From contig NC_067130.1 of the NCBI RefSeq assembly GCF_021347895.1, positions 28,789,817 to 28,853,816 of the forward strand: 64,000 bases of DNA. The letters are read 5' to 3'. The position numbers and the translations under genes were made by a program. The notes beneath the pieces were generated by a model that searched no databases, was not told the DNA's origin, and saw nothing but the letters and a program-made list of their open reading frames with translations. Shown here piece after piece: positions 24,840-38,500 of the stretch. How positions within the stretch are numbered: the first letter of the stretch is position 1; each line of letters begins with the position of its first letter. Source of the stretch: Acanthochromis polyacanthus. Lineage: Eukaryota; Chordata; Actinopteri; Pomacentridae.

Positions 24840-27800
24840 TAAAATCTGCCATAATGTGACTAAAGGTAAATGTAGTAAAGTATAAAATCCATTTTCTCTC
24901 TCTGACATGTAGGACAGTTGAAGCAAAAGTTAGCATAAAGTAAAATTACTTTAGTAGAACCTTAGATCTGTGCACAAAGGTGGAATCTGCAAGACTTTGA
25001 ATTTCATTTCTGTGAATTTCTGTGTCAGTTTTCAATCTGATTTGTGACACCAGAACCCAGAAAGGGTGAGTGGATCTTTTAAATTAGGATTTTCATTCGT
25101 TTATGGCCTAATTTCAGAATCAAAATCACATGAAAAACAGTTAAAACCTGAAATTTAAACTTAAAACAGACAAAAAAATGGTGATTAAGTTAGGAGCTGT
25201 CGCAACAAAGTGTCCTGTAGTTGTTCCAGCTCCATGTGCTTCGAGACACTATGACTGAGGTAGAGCTGATTTTACTCACTATATATGCTTTATTTTATAT
25301 TTAAAAATGAATAAATTCTGCTGTAATATAACTACAGGTAAATGTAGTGAAGTATAAAATACATTTTCTCTCTCTACAGTACAACTGAAGTAAAAGGTAG
25401 CAAAAGCAAAAGTACTCAAGTAAAAATGCCTTAGACTTGTGCTGAAACGTCTAATATGCAAGATTTTGAACTCAAAAATAGCCACAAACAACCATCTGCT
25501 ATGTAAAAATGTAGTGGTGTCATTCTTGGCAAAGACTGAAGTCTCACCTCACTGTGTGTGAATTTTTATTCATTTGTGGCCTAATTTGATCATTACAACT
25601 GCAAGAAAAACAGTTTGGAGTCACTTTGTGCAAGAGTTGAAAATCAAAAATGAATCGCTGCATGAAGAGAAGATATGTTGACGAAAGAGAAATGTTGATT
25701 CTGTTATGAGTCCCTTCTTTCTTGCGTTTATCACTTTCATTTCATACCTGCCTCCCCATGTGCAGAAACTGTGACTTCTGTTATCCGAAGATGGAAAAAC
25801 ATTTTCTGGCAGAGCGCTGCTTGGTGCATTAACAGGCGACTGTGAGCTGTGCATTCATTAGAACCATTAGGAAGTGCTTCCAGTGCAGACAGTGATGGAT
25901 GGTTTCTTCTGCCCCCTGGTGTTGCAGTACTGAAGCTTGCTGCAAGTAATTAAGACGATGGCAGCTGGAGTTGGTGTTTCAGTGTGTGATTACTTAGCAT
26001 GTTATTCCTCAAACCGTGGGCGTTAAAACTGCTGCCGGAGGAGAATTTGCTCTACTACGGAGAGTTTCAGAAAGATTTATTTCTTCAATAATCACACATA
26101 TTGTCCACATATAAACTAAGAAATGCAGCAAAAGTCCTACATTTCAAACTTTAAGTATAAATATGTAAGTATTAACAGCAAAAGTACCTAAAATGTGAAA
26201 CTAGTTTGTCAATACTCTATTTATGTTATACTTTTAGGTTATTGATATTACTGATGCATTAACACACAAACAGCATTTCAACATTGTATCTCCCTGAGGT
26301 AAAGCTGATTTTACTCACTTTAAATATTTTCAGAAGGCTTAATTTACTGTTATTCATTATGCAATGACAGTGTTTTAAAAGCTCTAATATGCTGTAAAAG
26401 CTACTTTACATAAATGTAACAGAGGAAAAAAGTGAGTATTTGTCTCTGAAATATAGAGCTGAAGCAGAAAGGAGCAGAAAGGTAAAATACTTAAGTACAC
26501 GTAGCTTAGCAATGTGGTCAAAAATGTGGAAAATGCAAGATTTTGAACATAAATATAGCATTAACATTGCTGTAAACAGCTATCTGCTCTGTTAAGACGT
26601 AGCAGAGACTGTGTGAATCACGCTGCTCGTTCCAGCTGTGCATACATGCTCGTGCATGTGAGTCACTCCCATTGAAATTGTTTAGTTTTTTTTAGTAAAC
26701 ACACAGAGTGACCTTCCACATTGCAAAGTAAATGAAAAGCGCAGTCCAGCCTTCAGTTCTGGTCCTAAAAATCTAAAGAACTGAAAACCAAAGCACTGTA
26801 TTCATGTTTTTTACCTAATTTATGAGCACATGTTTCTTTTTCAGCTTATATTATCAGCAAAATGTGCTTCAAGTATAAAACTAGTTTGTCACTGGTCTAT
26901 TTTTTTCTATTGTTGTTTGATTATGGTTATTGCTGATGCATTAACACACAAGAAGCATTTTAATAATAAGCTAACTGAGGTACAGCTAATTTTTCACACG
27001 TGAAAGAATTCATCAGCTTAGCAATTCATCATATTTTATCTCATTATGTGTTGAAAGGTTTTAAAGCCCTAATATGTTCTAAAGTAACCACAGATAAATG
27101 TAGTGAAGTCAAAGGTACAGCATTTCTTTCTGAAATATGGTTGACTTGAAGTAAAAGCAACCTGTCCTCAAACGAAAAACGACCACATAGGTCGTCTGTA
27201 CACGCCCGTATTACGACCGAGTGTTACGTTTTGACTATGCGACCTCTGGCGGTTGAGTAAATATCGACACTCCGGTGTCGCAGGTGAAACGTCACCATGA
27301 ACAAACATTTATCTAACACTATCCCTATCCCTATCCCTAACCCTACACCCGTGCTGGGAAAGTGAGGAAAAAGCCATTTCGCGGGGGAAAAGCTGTTTCT
27401 CGAATTAAATCCCGTAATGCGTTCCTTTTCCCCGTAGGGGCGCTAACGTAAATACGCTCTCATGGGTCGTATTCCGGTGCATGTTACATACGACTGATGT
27501 GGTCGTATCAATTTGAGGACTTGTTGAGTAAAAGGGAGCATAAAGTAGAAATAATTAAGTACAAGTACATTAGAATTGTGCTTATGGATGTAATATGGAA
27601 GATTTAAGACAAATATAGCATTATTATAATAACAAGCAGTTATCTGTTATGTAAAGAAGAAAGCTTGAGCTTCTCTGTTCAGCGTTTTGTTAGCTGGTTC
27701 AGTGTGTGCATGTGGGACCCTCCCATTGAAACTGTTGGCTCTTTACAGTTATAAACAGTGTGTGGACTCCCACACTGCAAATTAAATGCAAGAGCGCAGT

Positions 27801-28440
27801 TCAGTGTTCAGTCAGTGCCCTACAAAGTACTTTAGTCATGCTTTTTCACCTAATTTATGTACACGTGTTTTATTTTCAGCTGATATTATCAGCAAAATGT
27901 CTGTACTGTGGTAGATCTAATTGTAGTCACTTTAAATAATTTATCAATTCTGTAGTTCATATTTTAGACAATTCGTCATGTCTTGATAGATTTTAAAGCC
28001 CTAATCTGCAATAAAGTGACTATAGATAAATGCAGTTGGGCAAAAAGCACAATATTTCTTTCTGAAATATAGTGAAGTTGAAGTAAAAAAGTAGAAATAA
28101 TAAAGTCTAAGTGTTTTATAATTGTGCTTATGGGTGTTATATGGAAGATTTTGAACACAAATATAGCATAAATATAGCAACAAACAGCTATCTGTTATGG
28201 AAAGAATAAAGTTTAAGCTTCTCTGTTCGATATTTTAGCTGCTAGTTCATCTGTGTCCATACATTAGTGCATGTGGGACCCCCCACTGAAACTGCTGGCC
28301 CTTTATGCAGTTATAAACACACTGTGTGGCCTCCCACACTGCAAAGTAAATGCAAAAGTGCAGTACAGTGTTCCGTCAGTGCCCTAAAAATTAAAAGCTG
28401 AGTATTCTACTCGTGTTATTTACCTAATTCATGTGCACTT
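24840..28440. repeat. Degenerate long repeat field, right block
   Basis: Units of roughly 400-700 bp recur with much divergence. Marker motifs are GTAAATGTAGTGAAGTATAA, GAAGTAAAAGGTAGCAAAAG, CAAATATAGCAT-AAACAGCTATCTG and CCCACACTGCAAAGTAAATG. They are seen at about 24850, 25320, 26100-26600, 27080-27850 and 28010-28360. No coding sequence was recognised. Confidence 0.6.
27158..27526. mobile_element. hAT-like MITE with perfect 8-bp target duplication
   Basis: Inverted ends CAACCTGTCCTCAAA and TTTGAGGACTTGTTG continue inward with matching ACGACCACAT motifs (about 38 bp in all). The flanking duplication AGTAAAAG is perfect at 27150-27157 and 27527-27534. The interior is CpG-rich and non-coding, and it contains a short telomere-like run of TATCCC/TAACCC units at about 27322-27346. 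Confidence 0.85.
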
Positions 28441-31400
28441 GTTCCATTTTTAGCCTCCTGTGAGAGTTTCTGCTGCTGTTTTGAGACTTTCTCCTGCCTT
28501 TTCGTCTCCGCTCCAGGCTTTATTTGTTTATTTCCAGGTCTGTTCCTGTCCAAAAGATCACGGAAACAGAAAGACACAAGCATAGAAAATGACAGACAGA
28601 TGAAATAATAATAATGTTACTTAACGTTGGCAACTCTCTACAGCCAGTCAATGCTAGTGTGGACTAATGGTCGCATCTGGATTATTTTTTGTTGGCTCCC
28701 CTTGGGAAGGTGTTGCTAAAGCGACATCCAGCAGCTCTGAAAGTTGCACAGAAAATTTCTTGAATACAGTATTTTAACTTGGCTACTTTACACAATTGCA
28801 ATTGTGTGCATGCAGGCAAAGTCTGGGATTTTTCCACAAACCTTTTCTTCCATTTTTCACAGTAATCCTACAGCATCGGAGTAGCATCCAAAAATGCCCT
28901 TGAGGAGGGATTTTCAGAAAAGGTGCACCTTTATCAGTACGATATGAAGCTGCAAAGACACACAGAGTTCACTGGAGAGAGAAGTCAAAGGCAGAGAAGT
29001 GCAACCAGGCTTTTCTAAAATGTGCAATTACATACAGATCAAGAAAAAGACTAGAACGTTCACTGAAAAGCTTTATTGAAAAATTCTGTGGTCATGAAAA
29101 AGTCAGACTTGAGTGAACATTGCAATAAGCCACGATTTGAGTTACAAAGTGCTGAATCATTCGTCTGTACAGTGAATGCAGATTTGATGAATGGCACATT
29201 AAAAGAGGAAAGTTTTGCAAACAATGCACCGTGGAAGCTAAAAAAACAAACCGCTCCCAGCTCTGACAACTCATTTGTTTGAGTACAAAAACTGAATAAG
29301 TAAAATAAACACTTCAGCATGTCTTCAAAATATGCAGATGAATTATCGACTCTCGGTCTAACATACTGGCTGGTCATCATGGAGCAACATGACTGCTGTG
29401 TCAAGGTGTGTTTTTATTTCCTCCAGCATGGCTCAATTAGTCGATGGAACCAGCAAAACCAATATTGATCCAAGTGTTTGGACCCCGACAGGGTCACGGT
29501 AAGTGAAGCATCGGCCTCAGCAGGCAGGAAGCGACAAACACCGTCGCTTCATCGCCCACATCTCCGGTGAAATAATCAAGCTGTCATTCTGCTATGGCTT
29601 GGATTCACATTAATCAGAATAATCAGCATCACAAGTGTGAGATTCAAGCAATTAGCTCACAAAATACTGTACATTAAACCCTCCGTTTGATTCAAAAGAC
29701 AAGATTATGCAGTGCAACGTCTGCAGAATCAGATGTACAACAATTTTATAAAAGTGTGAGATCAGACTGCCCAATTTGCTTTTAGAAAAGAAAAAAAAAC
29801 CACGCCGTCCTTTTATGTGGAAGAATCAGCCGTGAAAAATAATTAGAAAGTGAACTGAGAAAGCAGAGTGATTTTAAATAGCGTCTGTGGGGAGCTTAGT
29901 GTGCAGCTAAATGAGTCATTTCTGGTCTTTTATCTGCCTTGTCACCATAAACAGAAAAATCACGAATATGTGACCTTAATGGTTTGTCGCTAAAGAGGCT
30001 GAGATTATTTATAGTCTATCTTCTAACATCCTGACATTTACTGAATCTGCACGTTATTCCACATCTGTGAGTTGACACAGAACACGGTGGAACTCTCGGC
30101 TTTATGAAGGTTTTTTTAGTAGCAGTAAAACTTAATATAGGTCAAATCTACCAACAAAAGGTTTCCTTACATCATAAAAACCGATTCTGAAGAATCTCAT
30201 CTTGTAATAAGACACTACAGGTATCACATTTTTCTGATCAGTAAATCCAGTGAGAGTTTTACCGTGTATCTAAAGCCTTGTTTATCTTTTCCCTCCATGT
30301 TGTAGATCTTCATTGCAATCAAGAAACGATTAAAAACACATCAGTGAGCCGTGCTGTTCCACCGGCTGACATATAGACTCCTGGTGAGCATCAAATGTGG
30401 ATTAATCCACTGCTAAAATAGTCCGACAATTGTGTTACGTGAAAAAAACAACAGTTTTGAGCCCTTTTCAATATTAAAATACAGTTTATTTCATATTTAT
30501 GAACGTTTTTAAGGTTTTGGAGCACTAGTTGGGAGCAGATTCAGGACTAAAATCAGAAAGCAGTGAGACTAACACATTTTTGGTTTTCAGGGGATTTGAG
30601 GAGAATTAAAAAATTAAAAAAAAATGCAGCCTTATCCTTTGAAGTGTGAAAGGTTGCTGGCAGGATTAATTGTGGCGTAATTAAATTGGGAATAATAAAC
30701 AAATCATATTCAGACTCTGAAGTCAGCGGCTGTTTTTGTAATCCATGAGATCTGGAGCTGGATCTATCAGTTTCTTTTAGACGTAGACTTCATTTTGTCA
30801 ACATGTTGGCATTTTTGCATGACTAAAAGAGAATTTTAATAGAAGAACTCTAGATAAAAAGTACTCAGGAGTTGTCTTTGCAGTGAAAGTCACAGCAAAC
30901 ATTACAGACTATACGAGACAAGCTGCGCCTCAGTGACACTTCTAACCGCCGTAACTCTTCCTTTACAGTCAAGTCTGGTCGTCTGGTCACATTAGCTCAA
31001 GGTTAATAGAGAAATTAAATGTATGTCTTGTTCGGCCTCTTTGCTCTGGAATAAATTCCTCATTTTAATTGTCGCCACTTACGCAGCACGAATTAAACAG
31101 ATTTAATAAACCACGAAATACTGTAAATGACACACTGTGAGTTGGAGAATAGATGTTAGCATATGAGCATTTTCATTCTTCTCCCTTTGCTGTGGAGGGC
31201 GAAAAATTTGTGAAAATCAATCTGTTATCAGACTCCATGAATGTTTAAGAGTCATTAATGGCAGCCGCATGCAGGACTGAAGTCTTTTCACAGAAGATGT
31301 GGGCAAATATTGGGATTTAAATCAAGAAAAAACTGAATTTTTTGGTCGTTTTTGTTCATATCTGGAGGAAATTTCTCGAAAACTGCTTGATGGGTTGCAA

Positions 31401-33480
31401 TGAAAACGTCCGATTTTGTCGATAATTCCGCGATTTTTCCTCTGGTGCCACCATGAGGTCACATTTGGATGGAAAGACCATAAATTTAGCCATGAAAAAC
31501 AACCAAAACACCAGTTTAAGTAGCTTAAAATTAAGGATTTACGACATGACAGTAAACAAAAGACCAGAAAGTTCTCAGTTTGATTCAGTAGAAACCATTT
31601 ACACAAAATATTTACACCCATATTGTATCATCACCCACCCCAAGTAAAAATACACGCCTTAAATTAAACTTTTCGCTCAGAAATAAACACCACTGATGCA
31701 GCAGTACTTAAGAAATCAAACTACCGTCGATAGCAACAACATACATCTATAGAGGCACAGCAGAGCAAATGTAGTGCACATTCAATGACGTGGGTCCGTA
31801 TGGCTCTCTGGTGGACGATTTGGTGCAAAATGGCATAAAAAACGGGGTTTTGGAAGCAGGTGGCTTTCAAAACTGATGTTCCAGGTCTGACACATGATAA
31901 AGAAGCCGCCTCACACTGCTCTACATCAACATCTGACAGGGACTGAGGGTTTTGCAAAACAGCGATGAATCAAAAAGTCTTCAACAATCCAACAAAAAGA
32001 GAAAAGTTCACTCCTTTGAGCAATCGCCTGTGAAAAGAGGATGAATGAGTGACTACGGGTCCCAAACATGGAGCGACTATGACCCACCACTCTTTACCAA
32101 AGTCTGTTTTTGAGAAAATACAGTTTCCCTGAGGTATCATTAATCACCTTCTTCACTGAACAGTAAGTGAAACTTTAAATACTAACCAAAAAGTGTATCT
32201 TGAGGGGATTTGGACCATTTGAATCTTCTTAACGTCCACCGGCGCCATAATTCTTCATAATTCTTCATAGTAAACACATCAGGACACTGTCAGAACTCAG
32301 TCATTGTTAATTTATTTCTATTTTCTACTTCGTCACATGAAATTCCTGCAGGACCACAACCCTTCGACTCCCAAAGCCTCTCCATAAATGCATCTGACAG
32401 ATGGTTTATGTGTCCCGCTTGCAAGAGCTGCGGCCATTACTGCAGCAGCAGAACTAAACGCATTTACACTGATGGCGAAATCTCGTTTTTCTGGGTTAAT
32501 TGCAGTCAGCTGTGCCTCCTCCAACTGACCACCCTCCAAAATCAAGTGCTGAGAGAATTAAAGTTCAGTGCACTGACTGAACCCAACAGGAATGGCTTTC
32601 TAGGCTAATTAAATAATCAAACTTGATAATTTTGTGCATTGCAATTAGGTGAAAAGGAACACTTACTACAAAACCCTGAACGCATGACTGTGTAAAAGTG
32701 GAATCAATAAACAGAAGTTTGTTGGTTGATTACAGTCTTATTCCCTCAACATGAAGCTCAAAAATGCCACTGAAACAAGCAGATTCACTGGAGGTTTGGT
32801 AAAAGTTGAATATATTTCACGGAGTAGAAGTTTGTGGCTTTTACTTTCTCATCAAAGTTTGCCAAAAGTTTCCTTCTGGAGGAATAGATAACAGCACAGA
32901 GCAGGACTGGATAGATTTCTTGATTAAAAAAGATCCGAGCAGCGGTTCCCTGTACAGTCATTAGTGTGTTTTATGCAGGTTACTAGTGAGGTGCCACCGC
33001 AGTAATGGAGGGTACGTATACTTCACCTTATAGCCTGTATTTGTCTATGAAAGAAGTTAAAAAGCCAGCAGACTGGTAACATTAAGGCCACAGACAGTCC
33101 ATAATTCAACAGACTCTGTACAAGACAGTGTGCTACACAGTTTCCATACCAAAGCAGGATCTGATGCTGTGAACACGCAACAGTCGAGTCCTTGAATATA
33201 ACATGACCCCCACTTTTTCAAACCTTGACTTCCACAAAAAAACAAACACTGTCTCACACTGGAATCAATACCGTATAATGTCCCCGTGTTTGTTTTGATC
33301 TAACTTCACAGCTAATTTAAGACTCCATATGGGCCCTCGTTAGTTTTCCTTCATATAATACAAAACAAGTGTGAATATATTCATAACCACTAACTGGGAC
33401 CACAGATGATATAAATGAACCAACTGACAAATGCTCCTTTACAGCAACAATGCAAAATAATAAAATCACAGGAATATATG
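28441..33480. other. No gene recognised; mostly single-copy-looking AT-rich DNA
   Basis: Few repeats are visible: a diverged fish repeat (AAATTTCTCGAAAACTGCTT, GATGGGTTGC) at about 31350-31480 is one. Several stretches (29470-29700, 30640-30760, 31010-31110, 32330-32560) have balanced composition and many ATTA/TAAT cores. They could be conserved regulatory DNA, but no exon is recognised. Confidence 0.4.
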
Positions 33481-33558
33481 AATGTATCCATCACTGAAAC
33501 AAGCTTTCATTAGCCGTGTAGCTAAAATCCTTCAGGACTCCTTCATTTTTTTAAACAA

Positions 33559-34003
33559 CACTGATCAGCCACAACATGAAACCCACAGATACTGTATTAA
33601 ATGCAGTATTATGGTGGGAAACGTTGGGTCCTGGTGTTCATGTGGATGTTATACCAATGCCCATCATGTATCTAGATATTTTTGTAGACTAAGCACATCC
33701 ACAATAGCTTCCTGCTCAGGAACGGCTCGAGGAACACGACCAAGAGCTCAAGGCGTTGATGCAACCTCAAAACCTCCCTGATCCAAATCAGATTGAGTTT
33801 CTCAAGATGTGTTGGAACAAGTTCTATCTACAGAGAATCTAATCTGCAATCCAAAACATCTGCTACCATCCCGCTGCCAGACAGCATAAAGACGCCAATA
33901 GACGTTCCTCCTCCACACTCCAATGGTTCACAGCTGTTTTACTGGTAAGAAATGGTCCTACACAATATTAAGAAGGCGGTTTGAATGTTGTGGACAATTG
34001 GTG
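33559..34003 (+). mobile_element. Tc1-like element remnant (transposase 3' end)
   Basis: The left end CACTGATCAGCCACAACATG pairs imperfectly with the right end TGTTGTGGACAATTGGTG, followed by TA. Degraded coding sequence between them resembles the C-terminal part of a fish Tc1-like transposase; for example the plus strand near 33722-33783 recalls a GLEEHDQELKVLMQPQNLPD-like stretch. The frame is lost. Confidence 0.6.
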
Positions 34004-34452
34004 TAGACATGACCGAAAGAACCCTAACCCTAACCCAACAACCCTATCTCTAAATGTAGAAATCACAAGAAAATTAGCATTAATGTCGTCGAAGCTTTAC
34101 CATTATTACCTTTTATTTTTCAGATCTAAAGAATTGCAGCTACATCAGCAAAACTGATGCCGTCTGTCACTAGCCTGTCCAATATTGGTAACAATGACCA
34201 AGATAACGAGTGTTGTTTTCATCAGGTAACTTAACAAACCAAGCACAAGAGGAATGAAGTCTGAAAACCCCCAATGAGAATCAACTGGAAGCTCGACAAA
34301 CCAAAAGAATAAAATCTGTCCACAAACAACCGAACAGGGTTTAATTAATTATACCACCAATATGGTTTTAATTTATTATATCTTGCCATAATCGTACTAG
34401 TACTTCATTTGAAGTCTTTATTTAATAAGAGACATACATGTTTGGTATTATA

Positions 34453-34823
34453 TGCTAAAGTTCAAAAGTTTGGGGTGACTTTGATATGTCCTTATATTTT
34501 TTTTAACCAGAAAAGCAGCTTTTTCCATGAGGAAAACATTAAAATAATCAGAAATCCAGTCTAGACATTGTTAATGTGGTAAATGACTATTCTAGCTGGA
34601 AACAGCTAATTTTTAATGGAATATCTCCATAGGGGTACAGAGGAACATTTCCAGCAACCATCACTCCTGTGTTCTAATGCTACATTGTGCTGAAAGGTGT
34701 TGAAAGGCTAATAAATGATTAGAAAACCCCAGTTAAATTATGTTTGCAGATTAATAAAAGTGCTATTTTTCATGGAAAACATGAAATTGTCTGGGTGACC
34801 CCAAACTTTTGAACAGTAATGCA
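34453..34823 (+). mobile_element. Tc1/mariner-type MITE common in fishes
   Basis: Inverted ends (GTTCAAAAGTTTGGGGTGAC near 34460 and GTGACCCCAAACTTTTGAAC near 34796) frame about 370 bp of non-coding sequence, flanked by TA. I recognise the family from its ends and from the internal block ending CAGGAGTGATGGTTGCTGGA on the opposite strand. It lies just downstream of MAN1B1. Confidence 0.8.
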
Positions 34824-35389
34824 TATATTTTGAAATTACCTCTCAGTTGGGTACTGATCTGCCCCCTTGGTGCTGCACTAAAAACCCTTTAAATGTAGTT
34901 TTTCATTTGTGAGAAAGTTTCAATGCAAGACAAATAAATGCGACTCCTCCACCATAACTATCTGTGAAATATAAATCGTTGAACATATTTCTTATATTTT
35001 GATCACTGGCTATTGAACCTTCAAACATTAGTGGTTTAACACAATGAATTTGTTCTTTCACAGCCAGACGAAGCAGGACGAATGAGCGGGCAACAGGCAA
35101 CAAACATACAAAAACTACCCCAGTCACCCAAGTAGTAAAGTGTGCAGCTCGCCTGACCTTATTGCGAAAAAGTTTTACATTAGAGACCAGCTCTGTCACA
35201 AACCTTTTCCTTAGGAAAAATGAAGAAAATCACAAATAAAGACCAAAAAAAACCCAAATCAAACTCCTTCACATATCAAAGCACGGGTGGACAGCACAGA
35301 TCTGCTTCATTCAGCCTGGACGGTTGCTTTCAGATGCACCGACTCTGTGGTCCTGATGTATTTTTACAGACGTCTCCTGTAATACGACT

Positions 35390-35599
35390 TCACTTCGGTG
35401 GCGATGGCCATATGGGCAGAGGGTGAGCCTCCGTGTTGAAGATATATTTGTCTAGACTGAGCAGCTCCATGTCGTCAGAGAAGAGCAGATATAAGTACTT
35501 GAGCGTCTCACCCGGGAAGAAGCTCTCCATCTTGTCCCGAGGTCCGGGGTTAACGGGGTCACGGACGTTGTTTATGGACGTGTAGCCGCCGTCAGGGAC
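35390..35599 (-). CDS. man1b1: MAN1B1 terminal exon with stop codon
   Basis: The acceptor is TCCTGCAG. The exon encodes [59 protein letters not shown] and a TGA at 35390-35392. The Thr of NTEAHPLP binds the active-site calcium in the family. No AATAAA is seen on the minus strand for several hundred bases past the stop; candidates occur near 34427 and 34365, so the 3' UTR could be about 1 kb and include a MITE. Confidence 0.95.
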   Translation of the reverse strand, partial: VPDGGYTSINNVRDPVNPGPRDKMESFFPGETLKYLYLLFSDDMELLSLDKYIFNTEAHPLPIWPSPPK

Positions 35600-38500
35600 C
35601 TGCAGGAGTAGGGGAGATGTTTGGTCAAGAAGTTAATAACCCCACTAGGAGGCAGAGAAATCTATCAAAAACAACAAAAGAAAGATAACTTTTAGACAAT
35701 TTCCTATTTTATTGTTTTGGCGGATGATTCGCCCAGCCAGGCAACGGCAGGCCAGATAGGACTTTAGCATCTTCTAGAAGTGATCAGGTACCTCTGTTCA
35801 GAAAGACAGCTTTTATTTTCTATTTTTATCAATCTGCTTTCTCAGTTAAAGCAGTCAAAAGTGGAATTTCACAAGTATAAAAGATTCAGGAAGCTTTATG
35901 GGGTTTAAAACCAGCCTCAACACACTGTCATCGCCAAGGCTTAACTTTTATTGATTGGATTTATTATCTCACACTGACAGATTGTTATGTTTTGTATTGT
36001 TTATGGAGTATTGCTCTTTTTCTGTTCCTGCCCAGCGACATCAGATGCTAACTAGCTGCTAGCTAATTCAGGTGCAACTACTGTTAACTGTGCACTGTCC
36101 TAGCGAAAAAATAAAGGAAAAATTAACTAACCCTATGTGCACAAGACTAGTATTATATAGTGACCTCTGCTAATTTGCATTGTAGAGGTTGTTTGTGATC
36201 TTAATCTCTGCCTTTTTTTTTAAAAGTACAAATTCCACCACAAATCACTTGCCACATAGAATTAGCCCCGTGGGTGTTGGCTTCTGTAAATTAGGGAAAT
36301 CTTAGTGTTTTTTTGTTTTCTCTACATATTTCCTTGCCTATTTTCCACATGTGAGTTATGGAGAATGCTCTGACAACTGCAAAAGAAATCAGGTAAATAT
36401 TTAAAAATCCCAGACGTTCCTTGTGATCCTATTATGTGCAAATTTGCAACATCTGTAATTTGTAAAGTAAAAATTCTACCACAAATCCCCTACCACACAG
36501 AATTAGTCCTGTGTGAGTTGGCATCTGTGATTTGGGGGTAATGTTTTTGTTTTTTTGGTGCATTTTTTAAAAATTCTCACATCTTTCTTTGCCTGTTATT
36601 TCCCCTTCATGAAAAATAGAGATGCATTGGTAATTCCAAATACAGATACAATCTTTTGAGTAAAAATTCTTTTTTTTTTTTTTTTGTCTGCATATCCACT
36701 CAAGGACACCAACCAACCATGGTGTCATTACTTAAGCTTCATGCATTTTTTTTTCTTCTTTGTGACTGTGACCATCACCTGCCCTCATGGCAAATTAACC
36801 TATCATGTTTATTTCAAGCCGTTTCCTACATTACGCCATTGAGGGCTGTGCACACCCAAGTGAAACATAAAACAAACACAGGACAGACAAAAAAGTGAGG
36901 CAGTGTTCTAAGAGAAAAGGTGCATTCTATTTATTTGTGCTCTTTAATTCACACCTTGAAACCAGTTACAAATCTAAGACCCTTCACAAACACCAGATAC
37001 AACAGAATCCCAACTGGATCAATCATGAAGATGTCAGGAGGCCACAAGAAGGATAGATAAAGCAGAGTGAGATCCACAGACACTAACCCAGCAACCTCCA
37101 CTGACTCAGCGACCGGATGAACAAAGTCTATTGAGTTTTGGTAGATGCTGGTGTGGTGGGTCTGGCATGCATGAAAACCTCCACCAAAAGGAGGGAACTG
37201 TCTCCTCCAGCCCAAGGAGGTCCACACCGCCCCCCCACAGGAGCCACCGGGCAGAGAGCCAGCCCGGGAACCCGGAGCGACCCCCATCGACACAGCCAGA
37301 GCCCCAAGGCCCGCGCAGCAGAACGGGTCATAGCAGACACACATGGTGCCCCACCGGCCCACAGCCCCACAGCCCCACCTCCCCCACGACCACCTGCCCC
37401 CTCCCCCAAAGGGCAAACGAGCCCAGCTCATCCCCAGCCGCCCGGAAAGATGTGATACCGAGGGAGGGAGAGGAAGGAGCACCAGGGAAGGCACAACAAC
37501 CCGGGCCCTCGGGCCCGGCAGGGAGAAGCCCCGGAGGCCACGCCAGTAAACCTATTGTGATCTTACCCTGTTACTTGGTTCACCAGCTCCCCAACTGGTG
37601 AACACTAGCCCTGCACCGTGAATGTGACCCACCCAAGTGTATATACAAGTGTGTGTGGTGCAATGGAATTGGGGGCAGGTGAGGCAGAGCACAGGGTAAC
37701 GAACCCCCCACTCCAGTCACCCCGCAAGCCCAAAATGTGAATGTGTATGTAGTTTGTTAAAATTGGTGGAAGTAGTGGCGGGGTGGGGGCATAGACGGGG
37801 GACCACAGTACAACACTGCACTGGGGCCTGTCCCGTCTAATGACGCCTCACCTCATAACCACCCATTCCCTAGTTAGTGTGGTGCATTAAAATTGGAGGG
37901 GAATTGTGGAGCAAGAATAGTACATTTCCACCCCCCCAAGGGATGTTTTGATGAGTAAAAATTCTACCGCAAATCATCTGCCACATAGACTTAGCCCCGG
38001 AATTTGTGATTTCTGATGTTTTTTTGCAGGTTTTTTTGTTTTATTTGCATCTTTCTTTGCCTATTTACTGGTTGGGAATTAAGGAGGCTGCAGTGGCACT
38101 TGTAAATTAATTCTGCTCATTTGTAATAATTGTGGAGGTCATTTGTGATCGTAATCCCATGCCAAAATGCCAAAAATGTAATTTGTAAATCATAAATTTC
38201 ACTGCAAATCACATGTCAAACAGTGGGAGTTGATGTATGTGCTTTGGAGGCCATTTTTTTTGGGTACATCTTTTTTGTTTCTCCACTGTGTTCTTCTGCC
38301 TGTATCCCTATCCTGAATTATAGAGGCAGCCTTGTCAATCTTAAATGAAAACCTGGAGCCTCCTGGGTGCAAATTGAGGTGGCTCATGTAGCTACAGACC
38401 ATGGAGACCCATTCGCAGAAATCCCAAATCCATCAGAGGAGCGAAATCTCCACGGATGATTAGATGGATGACATGCACAGCAGCATGGGGTAGGGAACAT

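Noticed and set aside
36949..37601. Long overlapping frames (up to 181 codons minus, 156 codons plus) in GC-rich sequence
   Set aside because: They lie inside the retroposon, overlap each other on both strands, and are Pro/Gly/Arg-rich as expected from composition; no domain is recognisable.
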